Positions 22,115 to 32,548 are shown, counted from the stretch's first letter. The stretch is 64,000 bases of DNA from Piscinibacter sp. XHJ-5 (GCF_029855045.1 NZ_CP123228.1:5518001-5582000); one strand, 5' to 3'. Made by a program: numbers and translations. Notes: generated by a model not told the origin, from the sequence alone.

Positions 22115-22999
22115 ATGTTCAACCAACTCGGCGTCATCGGTTGCGGCCTCATGGGCGGCTCGTTCGCCCTCGCGCTCAAGCGCGCCGGCCTGGTCAAGCG
22201 TGTCATCGGCTACAGCAAGTCGCCCTCGACCACCGAGAAGGCCAAGCGGCTCGGCGTGATCGACATGGCCGCCGAGTCGGCGTTGCTGGCCGTCTCGGGC
22301 TCGGACATCGTGCTGATCGCCGTGCCGGTGTCCGCCACCGAGGCCACGTTCAAGGCGATCCGCCACCTGGTCGAGCCGGGCGTGCTGTTCATGGACGTCG
22401 GCTCGACCAAGCGCGACGTGGTCGACGCGGCGCGGCGCGTGCTCAAGGAACGCGTGGCCAGCTTCGTGCCGGCGCACCCGATCGCGGGCAAGGAGGTCGC
22501 CGGCATCGGCCACTCCGACGCGGCGCTGTACACGAACCGCCAGGTCATCCTCACGCCGATCACGCAGACCGATCCCGAGTTGGTGCAAAAGGCGACCGAC
22601 GTGTGGGCCGCCATCGGCTCGCAGGTGCTGCGCATGACGCCGGAGAATCACGACGCGGCCTTCGCCGCGGTGAGTCATCTGCCGCACATGCTGGCGTTCG
22701 CCTACTTCAACTCGGTGGCGCGCCAGCCGGCCGGACGGGACTTCCTTTCGCTGGCCGGACCGGGCTTTCGCGACTTCACCCGCATCGCCGCGAGCGATCC
22801 GGCCGTGTGGCGCGACATCCTGCTGTCCAACCGGGAAGAGCTGCTGAAGCAGTCGCTGCGGTTTCGGCACACGCTCGACGCGATGGAGCACGTCATCAAG
22901 AGCGGCAACGCAGAGGCGCTCGAAGACCTGATCCGCGGCGCTTCGGACGCCCGCTCCAACTGGCAGATGAACACGTCCAAGCCGGCCACCAACCGCTGA
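22115..22999 (+). CDS. tyrA: Prephenate dehydrogenase
   Basis: 294 residues. The N-terminal Rossmann motif [20 protein letters not shown] at 6-25 binds NAD(P). AHPIAGKE near 127 and [11 protein letters not shown] near 190 carry the substrate histidines of TyrA. The enzyme makes 4-hydroxyphenylpyruvate for tyrosine synthesis. The start at 22115 is preferred to in-frame upstream codons because it gives the [12 protein letters not shown]-terminus and is preceded by AAGGGAAG. The gene sits between pheA and aroA. Confidence 0.96.
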   Translation: MFNQLGVIGCGLMGGSFALALKRAGLVKRVIGYSKSPSTTEKAKRLGVIDMAAESALLAVSGSDIVLIAVPVSATEATFKAIRHLVEPGVLFMDVGSTKRDVVDAARRVLKERVASFVPAHPIAGKEVAGIGHSDAALYTNRQVILTPITQTDPELVQKATDVWAAIGSQVLRMTPENHDAAFAAVSHLPHMLAFAYFNSVARQPAGRDFLSLAGPGFRDFTRIAASDPAVWRDILLSNREELLKQSLRFRHTLDAMEHVIKSGNAEALEDLIRGASDARSNWQMNTSKPATNR

Positions 23000-23036
23000 C
23001 CTCCGGCATTGGCAGGCCGCCGGAGAGTCCTTTCCC

Positions 23037-25046
23037 ATGTACACGACGCCGTTTCTCGACCTCCCGCCGTTGCTGCATGCCGCCGGCACGGTCCGCCTGC
23101 CGGGCTCCAAGAGCATCTCCAACCGCGTGTTGCTGCTGGCCGGCCTTGCCGCCGGCACGACCGTCGTGCACGACCTGCTCGATTCCGACGACACGCGTGT
23201 CATGCTGGCTGCGCTGCGCGACCTGGGCTGCGACATCGACTCGCGCGGCGACACCGTGCGCATCACGGGCCTCGGCGGACGACTCAGAAACCGCGATGCG
23301 CGCCTGTTCCTCGGCAATGCCGGCACGGCGATGCGACCGCTCACCGCCGCGCTGGCCGTGCTCACGGCGACGCAGGGTGGTCGCTTCGAGTTGTCGGGCG
23401 TGCCGCGCATGCACGAGCGGCCCATAGGCGACCTTGTCGATGCGCTGCGCCAGCTGGGCTGCCGCATCGACTACGTGGGCAACGAGGGCTATCCGCCGCT
23501 GCGGCTGACAGCCGGCTCCGGCAGCGTGCGAACCCAGGCGCCGATCCGGGTGCGCGGCGACGTGTCCAGCCAGTTCCTGACCGCGTTGCTGCTGGGCTTG
23601 CCGCTGGTCAGCGGCATCGGTCCGGTCGTCATCGAGGTCGAGGGCGAGCTGATCTCCAAGCCCTACGTCGAGATCACGCTGAACCTGCTGCGTCGCTTCG
23701 GCATCGCGGTGCAGCGAGACGGCTGGCAGCGCTTCACCATTGCGCAAGGCAGCGCCTACGTCTCGCCGGGCGACATCCATGTCGAAGGCGACGCATCGTC
23801 CGCCTCGTACTTCGTGGCGCTCGGCGCGATCGCGGCCACCGGGCAGCCGGTACGCATCGAGGGTGTGGGGCTCGATTCGATCCAGGGCGACATCCGCTTC
23901 GTCGAGGCGGCGAAGGCCATGGGCGCCGACGTGCGCTCCGGTCCGGGCTGGCTCGAAGTGAAGCGAGGCCGTTGGCCCCTGGCCGCCATCGAGCTGGACT
24001 GCAATCACATTCCCGACGCGGCGATGACGCTGGCGTCGATGGCGCTCTACGCCGAGGGCACCACCCGGCTCACCAACATCGCAAGCTGGCGCGTCAAGGA
24101 GACGGACCGCATCGCGGCGATGGCCGCCGAACTGCGAAAGCTCGGCGCGCAGGTCGTGGAAGGTGCTGACTTCATCGAGGTGTCCCCGCCTGCGCGCTGG
24201 CGAGCCGCGGCCATCCACACCTACGACGACCACCGCGTCGCGATGTGCTTCTCGCTGGCAGCCTTCAATGCACTGGCCGGCGCGGATCCGGCGGTCCCTG
24301 TCCGCATCCTGGATCCCCGGTGCGTGGCCAAGACCTTCCCGCACTACTTCGAGACGCTGTTCTCCGTGGTTCAGACGGCCACCAGCCACGTCCCCGTGCT
24401 GACCGTCGACGGCCCCAGCTCGTCGGGAAAGGGCACGGTGGCCAGCGCGGTGGCGCAGGCGCTGGGCTACCACTTCCTCGACTCGGGCGCCGTCTACCGC
24501 GCCACGGCGCTGGCGGCCATGCGCGCGGGCGTCACGCCAGCCGACGAGGCGCGCGTGGCGGCCATCGCCGCATCACTGGATCTGGCCTTCGAGGGGCACA
24601 GCATCCGCCTCGGAGGCGAGGAGGTCGCCGACCAGCTGCGCGACGAGGCGGTCGGCGCGATGGCGTCCAAGGTCTCCGCCCTGCCGACGGTGCGCAGCGC
24701 GCTGCGCGAGCTGCAACTGTCGTTTCGACGCATACCGGGGCTGGTCGCCGACGGCCGCGACATGGGCACCGTGATCTTCCCGTCGGCCAACCTCAAGATC
24801 TTCCTCACCGCCAGCGCCGCCAAACGCGCCGAGAGGCGGCATAAGCAATTGATTTCTAAGGGAATTCCGGCTAATATCGACAGTCTTCGCGCCGACCTCG
24901 AGGCACGTGACGCCCGGGATCAGAACCGGGCCATAGCGCCTCTCAAGCCAGCCGAAGACGCAGTGCTCCTGGACAACTCGGACCAAACCATCGACGAGTC
25001 GGTGAATGAGGTCCTGGCCGCCTGGGAACAACGCAGACCTTTCTGA
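23037..25046 (+). CDS. aroA-cmk: Fused EPSP synthase / cytidylate kinase
   Basis: 669-residue single open frame with two complete enzymes. Residues 1-440 are 3-phosphoshikimate 1-carboxyvinyltransferase: PGSKSISNR at 22-30, the class I motif [11 protein letters not shown] near 93, and [11 protein letters not shown] near 350. Residues from about 451 are CMP kinase: the P-loop [10 protein letters not shown] and the [12 protein letters not shown] core. A short linker ([12 protein letters not shown]) joins them with no stop or ribosome binding site between. aroA and cmk are separate neighbours in most bacteria. This fusion is known in some Burkholderiales, where databases name it as a bifunctional enzyme. 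An AT-rich promoter-like island lies inside the kinase part (24849-24877). Confidence 0.95.
   Translation: MYTTPFLDLPPLLHAAGTVRLPGSKSISNRVLLLAGLAAGTTVVHDLLDSDDTRVMLAALRDLGCDIDSRGDTVRITGLGGRLRNRDARLFLGNAGTAMRPLTAALAVLTATQGGRFELSGVPRMHERPIGDLVDALRQLGCRIDYVGNEGYPPLRLTAGSGSVRTQAPIRVRGDVSSQFLTALLLGLPLVSGIGPVVIEVEGELISKPYVEITLNLLRRFGIAVQRDGWQRFTIAQGSAYVSPGDIHVEGDASSASYFVALGAIAATGQPVRIEGVGLDSIQGDIRFVEAAKAMGADVRSGPGWLEVKRGRWPLAAIELDCNHIPDAAMTLASMALYAEGTTRLTNIASWRVKETDRIAAMAAELRKLGAQVVEGADFIEVSPPARWRAAAIHTYDDHRVAMCFSLAAFNALAGADPAVPVRILDPRCVAKTFPHYFETLFSVVQTATSHVPVLTVDGPSSSGKGTVASAVAQALGYHFLDSGAVYRATALAAMRAGVTPADEARVAAIAASLDLAFEGHSIRLGGEEVADQLRDEAVGAMASKVSALPTVRSALRELQLSFRRIPGLVADGRDMGTVIFPSANLKIFLTASAAKRAERRHKQLISKGIPANIDSLRADLEARDARDQNRAIAPLKPAEDAVLLDNSDQTIDESVNEVLAAWEQRRPF
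24849..24877 (+). promoter_or_regulatory. Sigma70 promoter for rpsA inside the cmk coding region
   Basis: TTGATT and TAATAT are separated by exactly 17 bp. They lie in the only AT-rich patch of the fusion gene, about 290 bp upstream of the rpsA ATG. In E. coli rpsA is likewise transcribed from promoters inside cmk. Hexamers, spacing and position agree; transcription itself is not shown. Confidence 0.6.
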
Positions 25047-25058
25047 GTCCACGAGGGC

Positions 25059-25154
25059 TTCCGAAAGGAAAACAGGCCCGCCGCTTTCCCTCCTGTGCTG
25101 TTCGAAGCACGTCCGAAGCGGCGGATCAGCAACCAACCCCGCGGCGGAAGCCGC
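25059..25154 (+). promoter_or_regulatory. Structured rpsA leader (three hairpins, no Shine-Dalgarno)
   Basis: Hairpin I is TTCC-GAAA-GGAA (25059-25070). Hairpin II is a 9-bp stem CCGCCGCTT / AAGCGGCGG (25078-25086 with 25116-25124) enclosing GTGCT / AGCAC. Hairpin III is GCGGC-GGAA-GCCGC (25141-25154), 11 bases before the ATG. No GGAG-type site follows. The arrangement resembles the S1-autoregulated rpsA translation initiation region of enterobacteria. Confidence 0.6.
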
Positions 25155-25165
25155 AAGAAAGTCCC

Positions 25166-26887
25166 ATGCCTCAAACCCAAACTGCCACCAGCACCGGCGG
25201 CGAATCGTTTGCCGCCCTGTTTGAAGAATCGCTGAAGCGCTCGGAGATGCGCAGTGGCGAGGTCATCACCGCCGAAGTGGTGCGTGTCGACTACAACTTC
25301 GTGGTGGTCAACGCAGGCCTCAAGTCCGAAGCCTACGTGCCTATCGATGAATTCAAGAACGATCAGGGCGAGCTCGAAGTCCAGGTCGGCGACTTCGTGT
25401 CGGTGGCCATCGACGCGATCGAAAACGGCTACGGCGACACCATCCTGTCGCGCGACAAGGCCAAGCGTCTCGCCTCGTGGCTCGCGCTGGAAAAAGCGCT
25501 CGAGTCCGGCGAGTTCGTCACCGGCACCGTCTCCGGCAAGGTCAAGGGCGGCCTGACCGTGCTGGTCAACGGCATCCGCGCGTTCCTGCCCGGCTCGCTG
25601 CTCGACACGCGTCCGGTCAAGGACATGAGCCCGTTCGAGGGCAAGACGATGGAGTTCAAGGTCATCAAGCTCGACCGCAAGCGCAACAACGTCGTGTTGT
25701 CGCGCCGCGCCGTGGTCGAAGCCTCGATGGGCGAAGAACGCGCCAAGCTGCTCGAGACCTTGTCCGAAGGCGCCATCGTGCACGGCGTGGTCAAGAACAT
25801 CACCGAGTACGGCGCCTTCGTCGACCTCGGCGGCATCGACGGCCTGCTGCACATCACCGACATGGCCTGGCGCCGCGTGCGTCACCCCAGCGAGGTGGTG
25901 CAGGTCGGTCAGGAGCTCACCGCCAAGGTGCTCAAGTTCGACGCCGAGAAGAACCGCGTCTCGCTGGGCATCAAGCAGCTCGGCGATGACCCGTGGCACG
26001 GCGTGTCGCGCCGCTACCCCACCGGCACGCGCCTGTTCGGCAAGGTCACCAACATCGCCGACTATGGCGCGTTCGTCGAGATCGAGCCGGGCATCGAAGG
26101 CCTGGTGCACGTCTCCGAGATGGACTGGACCAACAAGAACGTCGCCCCCAGCAAGATCGTCTCGCTGGGCGACGAGGTCGAGGTCATGGTGCTCGAGATC
26201 GACGAGGACAAGCGCCGCATCAGCCTCGGCATGAAGCAGTGCAAGGCCAATCCGTGGGAAGAGTTCGCCACCACGGTGCAGCGCGGCGACAAGGTCAAGG
26301 GGCCCGTCAAGTCGATCACCGACTTCGGCGTGTTCGTGGGCCTGGCGGCCGGCATCGACGGCCTGGTGCACCTGTCCGACCTGTCGTGGAACGAGCCGGG
26401 CGAGTCGGCGGTGCGCAACTACAAGAAGGGCCAGGAAGTCGAAGCCGTCGTGCTGGCCGTCGATGTGGAGCGCGAGCGCATCTCGCTGGGCATCAAGCAG
26501 CTCGACTCCGATCCGTTCACCAGCTACACCTCGGTCAACGACCGCGGCAGCGTCGTGAGCGGCAAGGTCAAGAGCGTCGACCCCCGCGGCGCCGAGATCC
26601 AGCTCAACAACGACGTGACCGGCTACCTGCGTGCTTCGGAGATCAGCCGCGACCGGGTCGAAGACGCTCGCAACGTGCTGAAGGAAGGCGACGAGGTCTC
26701 CGCACTGATCATCAACATCGACCGCAAGACGCGTTCGATCCAGTTGTCGATCAAGGCCAAGGACAACGCCGACCAGCAGGAAGCGATGCAACGCCTGTCG
26801 CAGAGCAACGAGCGCGAGACCGCCGGCACCACCAGCCTGGGCGCCCTGCTGCGCGCCAAGCTGGACAACCAGAAGGACAACGGCTGA
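25166..26887 (+). CDS. rpsA: 30S ribosomal protein S1
   Basis: 573 residues with six S1 repeats. The first two bind the ribosome and repeats 3-6 bind mRNA. They are visible from recurrences such as [40 protein letters not shown] and [21 protein letters not shown]1 helps structured or weak-SD mRNAs onto the 30S subunit. The length is close to the usual 560-570. A leader of about 120 bp with hairpins and no clear ribosome binding site precedes the ATG, and ihfB follows after 31 bp as in most proteobacteria. Confidence 0.98.
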   Translation: MPQTQTATSTGGESFAALFEESLKRSEMRSGEVITAEVVRVDYNFVVVNAGLKSEAYVPIDEFKNDQGELEVQVGDFVSVAIDAIENGYGDTILSRDKAKRLASWLALEKALESGEFVTGTVSGKVKGGLTVLVNGIRAFLPGSLLDTRPVKDMSPFEGKTMEFKVIKLDRKRNNVVLSRRAVVEASMGEERAKLLETLSEGAIVHGVVKNITEYGAFVDLGGIDGLLHITDMAWRRVRHPSEVVQVGQELTAKVLKFDAEKNRVSLGIKQLGDDPWHGVSRRYPTGTRLFGKVTNIADYGAFVEIEPGIEGLVHVSEMDWTNKNVAPSKIVSLGDEVEVMVLEIDEDKRRISLGMKQCKANPWEEFATTVQRGDKVKGPVKSITDFGVFVGLAAGIDGLVHLSDLSWNEPGESAVRNYKKGQEVEAVVLAVDVERERISLGIKQLDSDPFTSYTSVNDRGSVVSGKVKSVDPRGAEIQLNNDVTGYLRASEISRDRVEDARNVLKEGDEVSALIINIDRKTRSIQLSIKAKDNADQQEAMQRLSQSNERETAGTTSLGALLRAKLDNQKDNG

Positions 26888-26918
26888 TCCCGCTCGTTGA
26901 TGCACTGACGACACCGCA

Positions 26919-27254
26919 ATGACCCGATCCGATCTCGTGGCCCAGCTGGCCGAGCGATTCAGCCAGCTGACCCACCGCGACACCGAGTTCGCCGTCAAGA
27001 CGATCCTCGATGCGATGTCCGACGCCCTGGCGCGCGGGCACCGCATCGAGATCCGCGGTTTCGGCAGCTTCTCCATCAACCGCCGCCCGCCGCGAATGGG
27101 GCGCAATCCCCGTTCCGGCGAGCAGGTGGTGATTCCCGAGAAGCTGGTGCCGCACTTCAAGCCGGGCAAGGCGCTGCGCGAGTCGGTCGATGCGCAGATG
27201 CCGATCCTCGACGACGAACAGCCGGCCGAGAAGCCGCCCCAGACGGGCACCTGA
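26919..27254 (+). CDS. ihfB: Integration host factor subunit beta
   Basis: 111 residues, HU/IHF fold. It begins [14 protein letters not shown]. The signature [21 protein letters not shown] includes the beta-arm proline near 65 that intercalates in DNA. The C-terminus is about 15 residues longer than E. coli IhfB, with an acidic-proline tail. With IhfA it bends DNA at specific sites. The position after rpsA is conserved. Confidence 0.97.
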   Translation: MTRSDLVAQLAERFSQLTHRDTEFAVKTILDAMSDALARGHRIEIRGFGSFSINRRPPRMGRNPRSGEQVVIPEKLVPHFKPGKALRESVDAQMPILDDEQPAEKPPQTGT

Positions 27255-27311
27255 TCCCGCTCTGTCCACGCATCGCTGCGGACTGCATGGCCCACTAGAA
27301 TCGGCCCTGCG

Positions 27312-27626
27312 ATGCGTCTCTTCGTCTGGCTCTTTCGAGCCTTCATTTTTTTCGCCCTGTTCGCCTTCGCGCTGAACAACCAGCACGACGCGAGCGTGAA
27401 GTGGTTCTTCGGCCATGAATGGCGCGCTCCGATGGTGTTCATCGTGCTCGCGGCCTTCGGCCTCGGGTGCGCCTTCGGCGTGTTCGCGATGGTGCCGAGC
27501 TGGTGGAAGCACCGGCGTGTCGCGCGCCGGCTGCAGCCCGGCGAGACGCCGCCCGACAAGCCGACGCCCACGGCGCCGGTCGTCCTGGAGCCGGCCCTGG
27601 AACATCCGCCGCGCGATGGAGTTTGA
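27312..27626 (+). CDS. lapA: LapA (DUF1049) inner-membrane protein
   Basis: 104 residues with two transmembrane helices (8-24 and 41-63) and a basic, then Pro-rich, cytoplasmic tail. The N-terminus MRLFVWLFRAFIFFALFAFA fits LapA/YciS. LapA works with LapB on the control of LpxC degradation and lipopolysaccharide assembly. Its 3' end overlaps the lapB start by 11 bases. Confidence 0.88.
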   Translation: MRLFVWLFRAFIFFALFAFALNNQHDASVKWFFGHEWRAPMVFIVLAAFGLGCAFGVFAMVPSWWKHRRVARRLQPGETPPDKPTPTAPVVLEPALEHPPRDGV

Positions 27627-28776
27627 CTTCCAATGGCTCCTGCTGGGCCTGCCGATCGCCTTCGCGCTCGGCTGGATGGCCTCGCGCATCGACCTGCGGC
27701 AATGGAAGCGTGACCAGCGCGAGTCGCCGCGCGCCTACTTCAAGGGACTCAACCTGCTGCTGAACGAGCAGCAGGACAAGGCGATCGACGCGTTCATCGA
27801 AGCCGTCCAGCAGGATCCGGACACCTCCGACCTGCACTTCGCGCTGGGCAACCTGTTCCGCCGGCGCGGCGAGTACGAGCGCGCCGTGCGCGTGCACCAG
27901 CATCTGCTCAACCGCGCCGACCTGCCTTCCACCGAGCGCGACCGCGCCCAGCACGGACTTGCGCAGGACTACATGAAGGCCGGCTTGTTCGACCGGGCCG
28001 AGGAGGCGTGGAAGGCGCTCGAAGGCACCGCGTTCGACACGGAGGCGCGCCTTGCGCTGCTGACCTTGCACGAGCGCTCGCGCGACTGGCGCGCCGCCGT
28101 CGAGGATGCGCAGAAGCTTGAGCGCGGCAGCGGCACCGGATCGTATGCACCCCGCATCGCGCACTATTGGTGCGAACTCGCGGTGGAAGCCGACGCCAGG
28201 CAGCAAGCCTCGGATGCGGACGAAGCGCTGCGCAAGGCGCGCGAGGCCGCGCCGCAAGCGGCGCGCCCGCTGGTGCTCGCCGGCGAGCGCGAACGCGCGG
28301 CCGGCCGCCATGCGCAGGCCCTCGAATGTTGGCGCACCCTGCTCGCGGCGCACCCCGACGCATTCGCGCTGGTCGCGCGCGACTACGCCAGCAGCGCGAA
28401 CGCCGCCGGGGAGTCGGCACGTGCGCTCATCGAGCTCCAGGAGCTCTACGGACGCATGCCCTCGCTCGATCTGCTCGCCGCCATCGGCATGCTCGAGCCT
28501 GACGCCGCGGCGCAGCGGCAGCGGGTCGCCGAGCACCTGGTGCGCCATCCCAGCCTGTCCGCGGCGCGTGAGCTCCTGAGGCTGCGCATCGCGGCTCGCG
28601 GCAACACCGCTGACGACGAAGTGGCCCACATCGAAGCGGCCATCACGCACGCCGCCAAGCCGCTGCAGCGCTACCGCTGCGCCGCCTGCGGCTTCGAGGC
28701 TCACAACTACTTCTGGCAATGCCCTGGCTGCCTGAGTTGGGACAGCTACCCCACGCAGCGACTGGAGGACCTCTGA
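27616..28776 (+). CDS. lapB: Lipopolysaccharide assembly protein LapB (YciM)
   Basis: 386 residues: an N-terminal membrane anchor (FQWLLLGLPIAFALGWMASR), TPR repeats from about 35 to 330, and a C-terminal rubredoxin-like zinc module with CAACGFEAHNYFWQCPGC. LapB couples FtsH to LpxC turnover and links to LPS transport. The start at 27616 overlaps the lapA end; earlier in-frame codons run inside lapA and lack a membrane segment. The stop overlaps the next start (TGATG). The location upstream of heptose genes fits a shared LPS role. Confidence 0.95.
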   Translation: MEFDFQWLLLGLPIAFALGWMASRIDLRQWKRDQRESPRAYFKGLNLLLNEQQDKAIDAFIEAVQQDPDTSDLHFALGNLFRRRGEYERAVRVHQHLLNRADLPSTERDRAQHGLAQDYMKAGLFDRAEEAWKALEGTAFDTEARLALLTLHERSRDWRAAVEDAQKLERGSGTGSYAPRIAHYWCELAVEADARQQASDADEALRKAREAAPQAARPLVLAGERERAAGRHAQALECWRTLLAAHPDAFALVARDYASSANAAGESARALIELQELYGRMPSLDLLAAIGMLEPDAAAQRQRVAEHLVRHPSLSAARELLRLRIAARGNTADDEVAHIEAAITHAAKPLQRYRCAACGFEAHNYFWQCPGCLSWDSYPTQRLEDL

Positions 28777-29711
28777 TGGCATCCACAGTGGACCGCAAGA
28801 CGCTCGCACAGGCGCGCGTGCTGGTCGTCGGCGACGCCATGCTCGACCGCTACTGGTTCGGCGCGGTGGAGCGCATCTCGCCCGAGGCCCCGGTGCCGGT
28901 CGTGCGAGTCAACCGCGAGGAAGAACGTCTTGGTGGCGCTGCCAACGTCGCGCTGAACGTGAAAACGCTGAGCGCCCAGGCCACGCTGCTCACCGTGGTC
29001 GGCACCGACGAGCCCGCGCGCAGGCTGCGCCAACTTCTCGAGCGGCAAGGGGTGACCACGCTGCTCGGCGAGGACCCGCAGCTCTACACCATCGTCAAGC
29101 TGCGGGTCATCGGACGCTCTCAGCAGCTCATCCGAATCGACTTCGAGAACCAGCCCGACCACGAGGTGCTGGCCGGCATGCTGGGTGACTACGAAAGTGC
29201 GATGGCGACCCACCAGGCGGTGCTCTTCTCCGACTACGGCAAGGGCGGCCTCACCCACATCCCGCGCATGATCGAACTGGCGCGCGCGGCGAACAAGCCG
29301 GTGCTCATCGATCCGAAGGGGCACGACTACAGCCGCTACGCCGGCGCCACCGTGATCACGCCCAACAGGGCCGAGCTCGCACAGGTGATCGGTCCGTGGA
29401 GCAGCGAAGCCCAGCTGCACGAGCGGGCACAGGCGCTGCGCGCGCGGCTGGGCATCGCGGCCTTGCTGCTCACGCGCTCCGAGGAAGGCATGTCGCTGTT
29501 CGACGCCGAGGGCCATGTGCAGGTGCCCGCCCAGGCGCGCGAGGTGTTCGACGTCACTGGAGCCGGCGACACCGTGATCGCCACGCTGGCCGCCATGCTG
29601 GCCTGCGGCCTGAGCCTGCGCGAGGCGATGCCCATCGCCAACCGCGCCGGCGGCATCGTCGTCGGCAAGTTCGGCACGGCCGGCGTGACGTACGAGGAGC
29701 TCTTCGAATGA
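28776..29711 (+). CDS. hldA: D-glycero-beta-D-manno-heptose-7-phosphate kinase (RfaE domain I)
   Basis: 311-residue PfkB-family sugar kinase. It contains [15 protein letters not shown] at the N-terminus, [19 protein letters not shown], and the C-terminal anion-hole motif [14 protein letters not shown] near residue 258. Only the kinase half of enterobacterial HldE is present. The ADP-heptose adenylyltransferase (hldC) must be encoded elsewhere, as is usual in betaproteobacteria. The ATG overlaps the lapB stop. Confidence 0.93.
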   Translation: MASTVDRKTLAQARVLVVGDAMLDRYWFGAVERISPEAPVPVVRVNREEERLGGAANVALNVKTLSAQATLLTVVGTDEPARRLRQLLERQGVTTLLGEDPQLYTIVKLRVIGRSQQLIRIDFENQPDHEVLAGMLGDYESAMATHQAVLFSDYGKGGLTHIPRMIELARAANKPVLIDPKGHDYSRYAGATVITPNRAELAQVIGPWSSEAQLHERAQALRARLGIAALLLTRSEEGMSLFDAEGHVQVPAQAREVFDVTGAGDTVIATLAAMLACGLSLREAMPIANRAGGIVVGKFGTAGVTYEELFE

Positions 29712-29778
29712 CGCCGAGCCGCCTCGAGTCATGCCGCTCCCGTCGGGAGGCGGCGCGCAGCGCCAGGAGGTCCACACC

Positions 29779-30771
29779 ATGAGAGTCGTCGTCACCGGCG
29801 CGGCCGGCATGATCGGTAGCAACATCGTCCACGGCCTCAACGCCGTCGGCATCGACGACGTCATCGCCGTCGACGACCTCACCGACGGCCCGAAATACCG
29901 CAATCTGCTTGGCGCGAAGCTGGCCGACTACTTCGACCGCAGCGAGTTCTACAACCGCTTCACGCACGGCGAGCTGGGCCGGATCGACGTCGTGCTGCAT
30001 CAGGGCGCCTGCTCGGACACCATGGAGCACGACGGCCGCTACATGATGGACACCAACTATCGCTGCTCCAAGGCGCTGCTCGACGCCTGCCAGGCGCAGG
30101 GCACGCGGCTGCTGTATGCCTCCTCGGCGGCCACCTACGGCGGCAGCGCATCGTTTCGCGAGGAGCCGCAGTTCGAGCATCCGCTGAACGTCTACGGCTA
30201 CTCGAAGCTGCTGTTCGACAACGTGGTGCGGCGTGCGCTGCCGACGGCGAAGACGCAGATCGCGGGCTTTCGCTACTTCAACGTCTACGGTCCGCGCGAG
30301 CAACACAAGGCACGCATGGCGTCGGTCGCCTTCCACCACTTCCAGCAGTACCGCGACTCGGGCAAGGTGAAGCTCTTCGGCGACTACGGCGGCTATGCCG
30401 CCGGCGAGCAATCGCGCGACTTCGTCTTCGTCGACGATGTCGTCGCGGTGAACCTGTGGTTCCTGCAGAACCCGCAGGCCAGCGGCGTCTTCAACCTCGG
30501 CACCGGCCGAGCCCAGCCGTTCAACGATGTCGCAGTGGCCACCGTCAACGCAGCGCGCGCGCTGCAGGGCGAAGCGGCAATGCCGCTGGCCGAGCTCGTG
30601 CGCCAAGGGCTCGTCGAATACATCGCCTTTCCCGAAGCGCTGGTCGGCAAGTACCAGTGCTTCACCCAAGCCGATCTCACGCGCTTGCGTGCCGTCGGCT
30701 GCCAGCATGCATTCGCCGATGTCGCGAGCGGCGTCGAGCGCTACGTGCAATGGCTCGCTCGCCAGAATTGA
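29779..30771 (+). CDS. hldD: ADP-L-glycero-D-manno-heptose-6-epimerase
   Basis: 330-residue short-chain dehydrogenase/epimerase. It shows the Rossmann motif [17 protein letters not shown] at 5-21, the catalytic YGYSK (Tyr near 141), and [14 protein letters not shown] characteristic of RfaD. It makes the L,D form of ADP-heptose for the LPS inner core. A perfect AGGAGG ribosome binding site at 29765-29770 fixes the start at 29779; the longer in-frame start upstream is rejected. It follows hldA after 67 bp. Confidence 0.96.
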   Translation: MRVVVTGAAGMIGSNIVHGLNAVGIDDVIAVDDLTDGPKYRNLLGAKLADYFDRSEFYNRFTHGELGRIDVVLHQGACSDTMEHDGRYMMDTNYRCSKALLDACQAQGTRLLYASSAATYGGSASFREEPQFEHPLNVYGYSKLLFDNVVRRALPTAKTQIAGFRYFNVYGPREQHKARMASVAFHHFQQYRDSGKVKLFGDYGGYAAGEQSRDFVFVDDVVAVNLWFLQNPQASGVFNLGTGRAQPFNDVAVATVNAARALQGEAAMPLAELVRQGLVEYIAFPEALVGKYQCFTQADLTRLRAVGCQHAFADVASGVERYVQWLARQN

Positions 30772-30895
30772 CGCCCTCTTCCGGCGCCCCCGCTGGAGGG
30801 TCGACGCGTTGCCGGGTCGGCTCCTAGAGTGACGCTCAGCGCGCTCAGCCCAACGCCGCGCGCTTCAGCCACCAACACTCAGGAAGGGAACCCTC

Positions 30896-31204
30896 ATGTT
30901 GAAGACGTTCATCGCCACGCTGCTGGCACTTTTCACCGCCATCGCTTTCGCCGCGGTCGACATCAACAAGGCCACGCAGGCCGAACTGGAAGCGGTCAAG
31001 GGCATCGGTCCCGCCGCGGCGACCAAGATCCTCGCCGAGCGCCAGAAGGGCACGTTCAAGGACTGGGGCGACGTGATGCAGCGCGTCGGCGGCATCAAGG
31101 AGGCGAAGGCCGCGAGGCTGTCGGAAGCAGGCCTCACCGTCAACGGTGCGCCTTTCCAAGCCGACAAGCTGGCGAAGAAGGAGGACAAAAAAGCCAAGAA
31201 GTAG
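30896..31204 (+). CDS. ComEA-like helix-hairpin-helix DNA-binding protein
   Basis: 102-residue exported protein: a signal peptide (MLKTFIATLLALFTAIAFA), then the double HhH domain VDINKATQAELEAVKGIGPA...GGIKEAKAARLSEAGL, and a lysine-rich tail (KLAKKEDKKAKK). The periplasmic ComEA family binds incoming double-stranded DNA during transformation, although many short proteobacterial versions are unstudied. The ribosome binding site is AGGAAGGG. A terminator follows directly. Confidence 0.85.
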   Translation: MLKTFIATLLALFTAIAFAAVDINKATQAELEAVKGIGPAAATKILAERQKGTFKDWGDVMQRVGGIKEAKAARLSEAGLTVNGAPFQADKLAKKEDKKAKK

Positions 31205-31226
31205 CCCGCCCGGAACGCCTCGAGCG

Positions 31227-31247
31227 GCCCCGCGGCGCGGGGCGTTC
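31227..31247 (+). terminator. Terminator after the ComEA-like gene
   Basis: A 7-bp GC stem (GCCCCGC / GCGGGGC) with loop GGC is followed by GTTCTTC. The T-run is weak, but the position directly after the stop fits. Confidence 0.6.
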
Positions 31248-31248
31248 T

Positions 31249-32490
31249 TCATGGCGCCGTGGCCAGGTCCTGTGCCTGCGGTGCGGCAATGTCCTTGATG
31301 CGGCTCTTGGGCTTCCAACCGAAGAACGCCATCACCTCGTCGCGGCGGGCGAAGGTATCCGAGCGGCCCAGCGCCAGCAGTTCGCGCGTGTACCCCGACT
31401 CGAACAGCAGGTAGCTTGCCAACGCCGCACCGCGCGCATCGTCGCCCCGGCCCGAAACGCCCACGCTGCGCAGCAGCGCCCGAATCGGCACCGGCAGGCT
31501 GCCGAGGTGCTTGCCGGCGATGTCGTCGAGGCGCTTGCTGGGTGCGATGACCAGCACATCGATGGGCCGCAGGCTGGTGCGCGCTCGCGCCTCGGCGGGC
31601 AGCAGGCTCAGCGTGCTGTTGATGCGCTGCAGGCGCTCCACGTCGACGGCCAGTGCATCGAGAAAGATGTTCGACAGCGCATGGCCCGCGATCTGTGCGA
31701 GGTTGGGATACTCACTGCTGACCGGCCGCTCGCCCACCGGCTCGTGCATGCGTCCGGCGCCGACGACGAGGATGCGCTGCGCGCCCAGATGCACTGCCGG
31801 CGAGATGGGCGCCGACTGCCGCATCGAGCCATCGCCGAAATGCTCGACGTGCCCGTCGAGCACCAGCGGTTGGGCCGGGAACACGAAAGGGATCGCCGAC
31901 GACGCCAGCAGGTGCGGAATGCCAATGTCGCAGCGCACCGCGATGCGCTGCGAGCGTGTCCACGGCACGATGTCCTGGACCGCGTCGTAGAAGGTCACGT
32001 GCATGCCCGAGCCATAGCTGGAGGCGGTGACCGCCAGCGCCTGCACGTGGCCGTCCTTCATGACCCGCTTCAGCTGGTGCGTGTCGATGAGCTTGGCCAG
32101 CAATTCCTCGAGCGGACTGTTGTCGAGCAGCGAGCGCGGCCGCGCCCTGCGCCAGCGCGCAATCATCCAGCCCACCGACATCATCGTGACCCAGCGCGCT
32201 CCCGTGCGGATGACGCCGATCGAGTCCGAGCGGTAGACCTGCTCGGCGTGGAAGTTGCGCCAGATGTGTACCAGTCCGCCGACCGCGGTGTCGAAATCGT
32301 CGGCGCGGCAGGCCAGTGCGGTGGAGTTGATGGCACCGGCCGAGGTGCCGGCAATGATCGGGAACGGATTGCCGGGAGGCGCTTCGCTGTGACGGCGGAT
32401 CGTGGCGACCGCATCGAGCACGCCGACCTGGTAGGCCGCGCGTGCACCGCCCCCCGTGAGGATCAGGCCGGTGGTCGGTACGTCGGGCAT
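31249..32490 (-). CDS. Patatin-like phospholipase
   Basis: 413-residue lipid acyl hydrolase. It has the oxyanion-hole motif LILTGGGARAAYQVGVL (8-24), the nucleophile elbow GTSAG near 48-52, and the dyad aspartate in FGDGSMRQ near 218. A C-terminal region of about 150 residues is typical of the RssA/YjjU-like group with an added helical domain. Such enzymes release fatty acids from membrane lipids; the physiological substrate here is unknown. It is convergent with the ComEA-like gene across the terminator. Confidence 0.9.
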   Translation of the reverse strand: MPDVPTTGLILTGGGARAAYQVGVLDAVATIRRHSEAPPGNPFPIIAGTSAGAINSTALACRADDFDTAVGGLVHIWRNFHAEQVYRSDSIGVIRTGARWVTMMSVGWMIARWRRARPRSLLDNSPLEELLAKLIDTHQLKRVMKDGHVQALAVTASSYGSGMHVTFYDAVQDIVPWTRSQRIAVRCDIGIPHLLASSAIPFVFPAQPLVLDGHVEHFGDGSMRQSAPISPAVHLGAQRILVVGAGRMHEPVGERPVSSEYPNLAQIAGHALSNIFLDALAVDVERLQRINSTLSLLPAEARARTSLRPIDVLVIAPSKRLDDIAGKHLGSLPVPIRALLRSVGVSGRGDDARGAALASYLLFESGYTRELLALGRSDTFARRDEVMAFFGWKPKSRIKDIAAPQAQDLATAP

Positions 32491-32548
32491 GCCTCAGTCT
32501 AGAAAGGCCGCTTCGCGCGATCCACCGGCGCCGCAGTGCTCGGCTGGA

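Noticed and set aside
30829..32502. Plus-strand open frame spanning the ComEA-like gene and the patatin gene
   Set aside because: It crosses a terminator, is out of frame with comEA and antisense to the lipase; no domain is seen.
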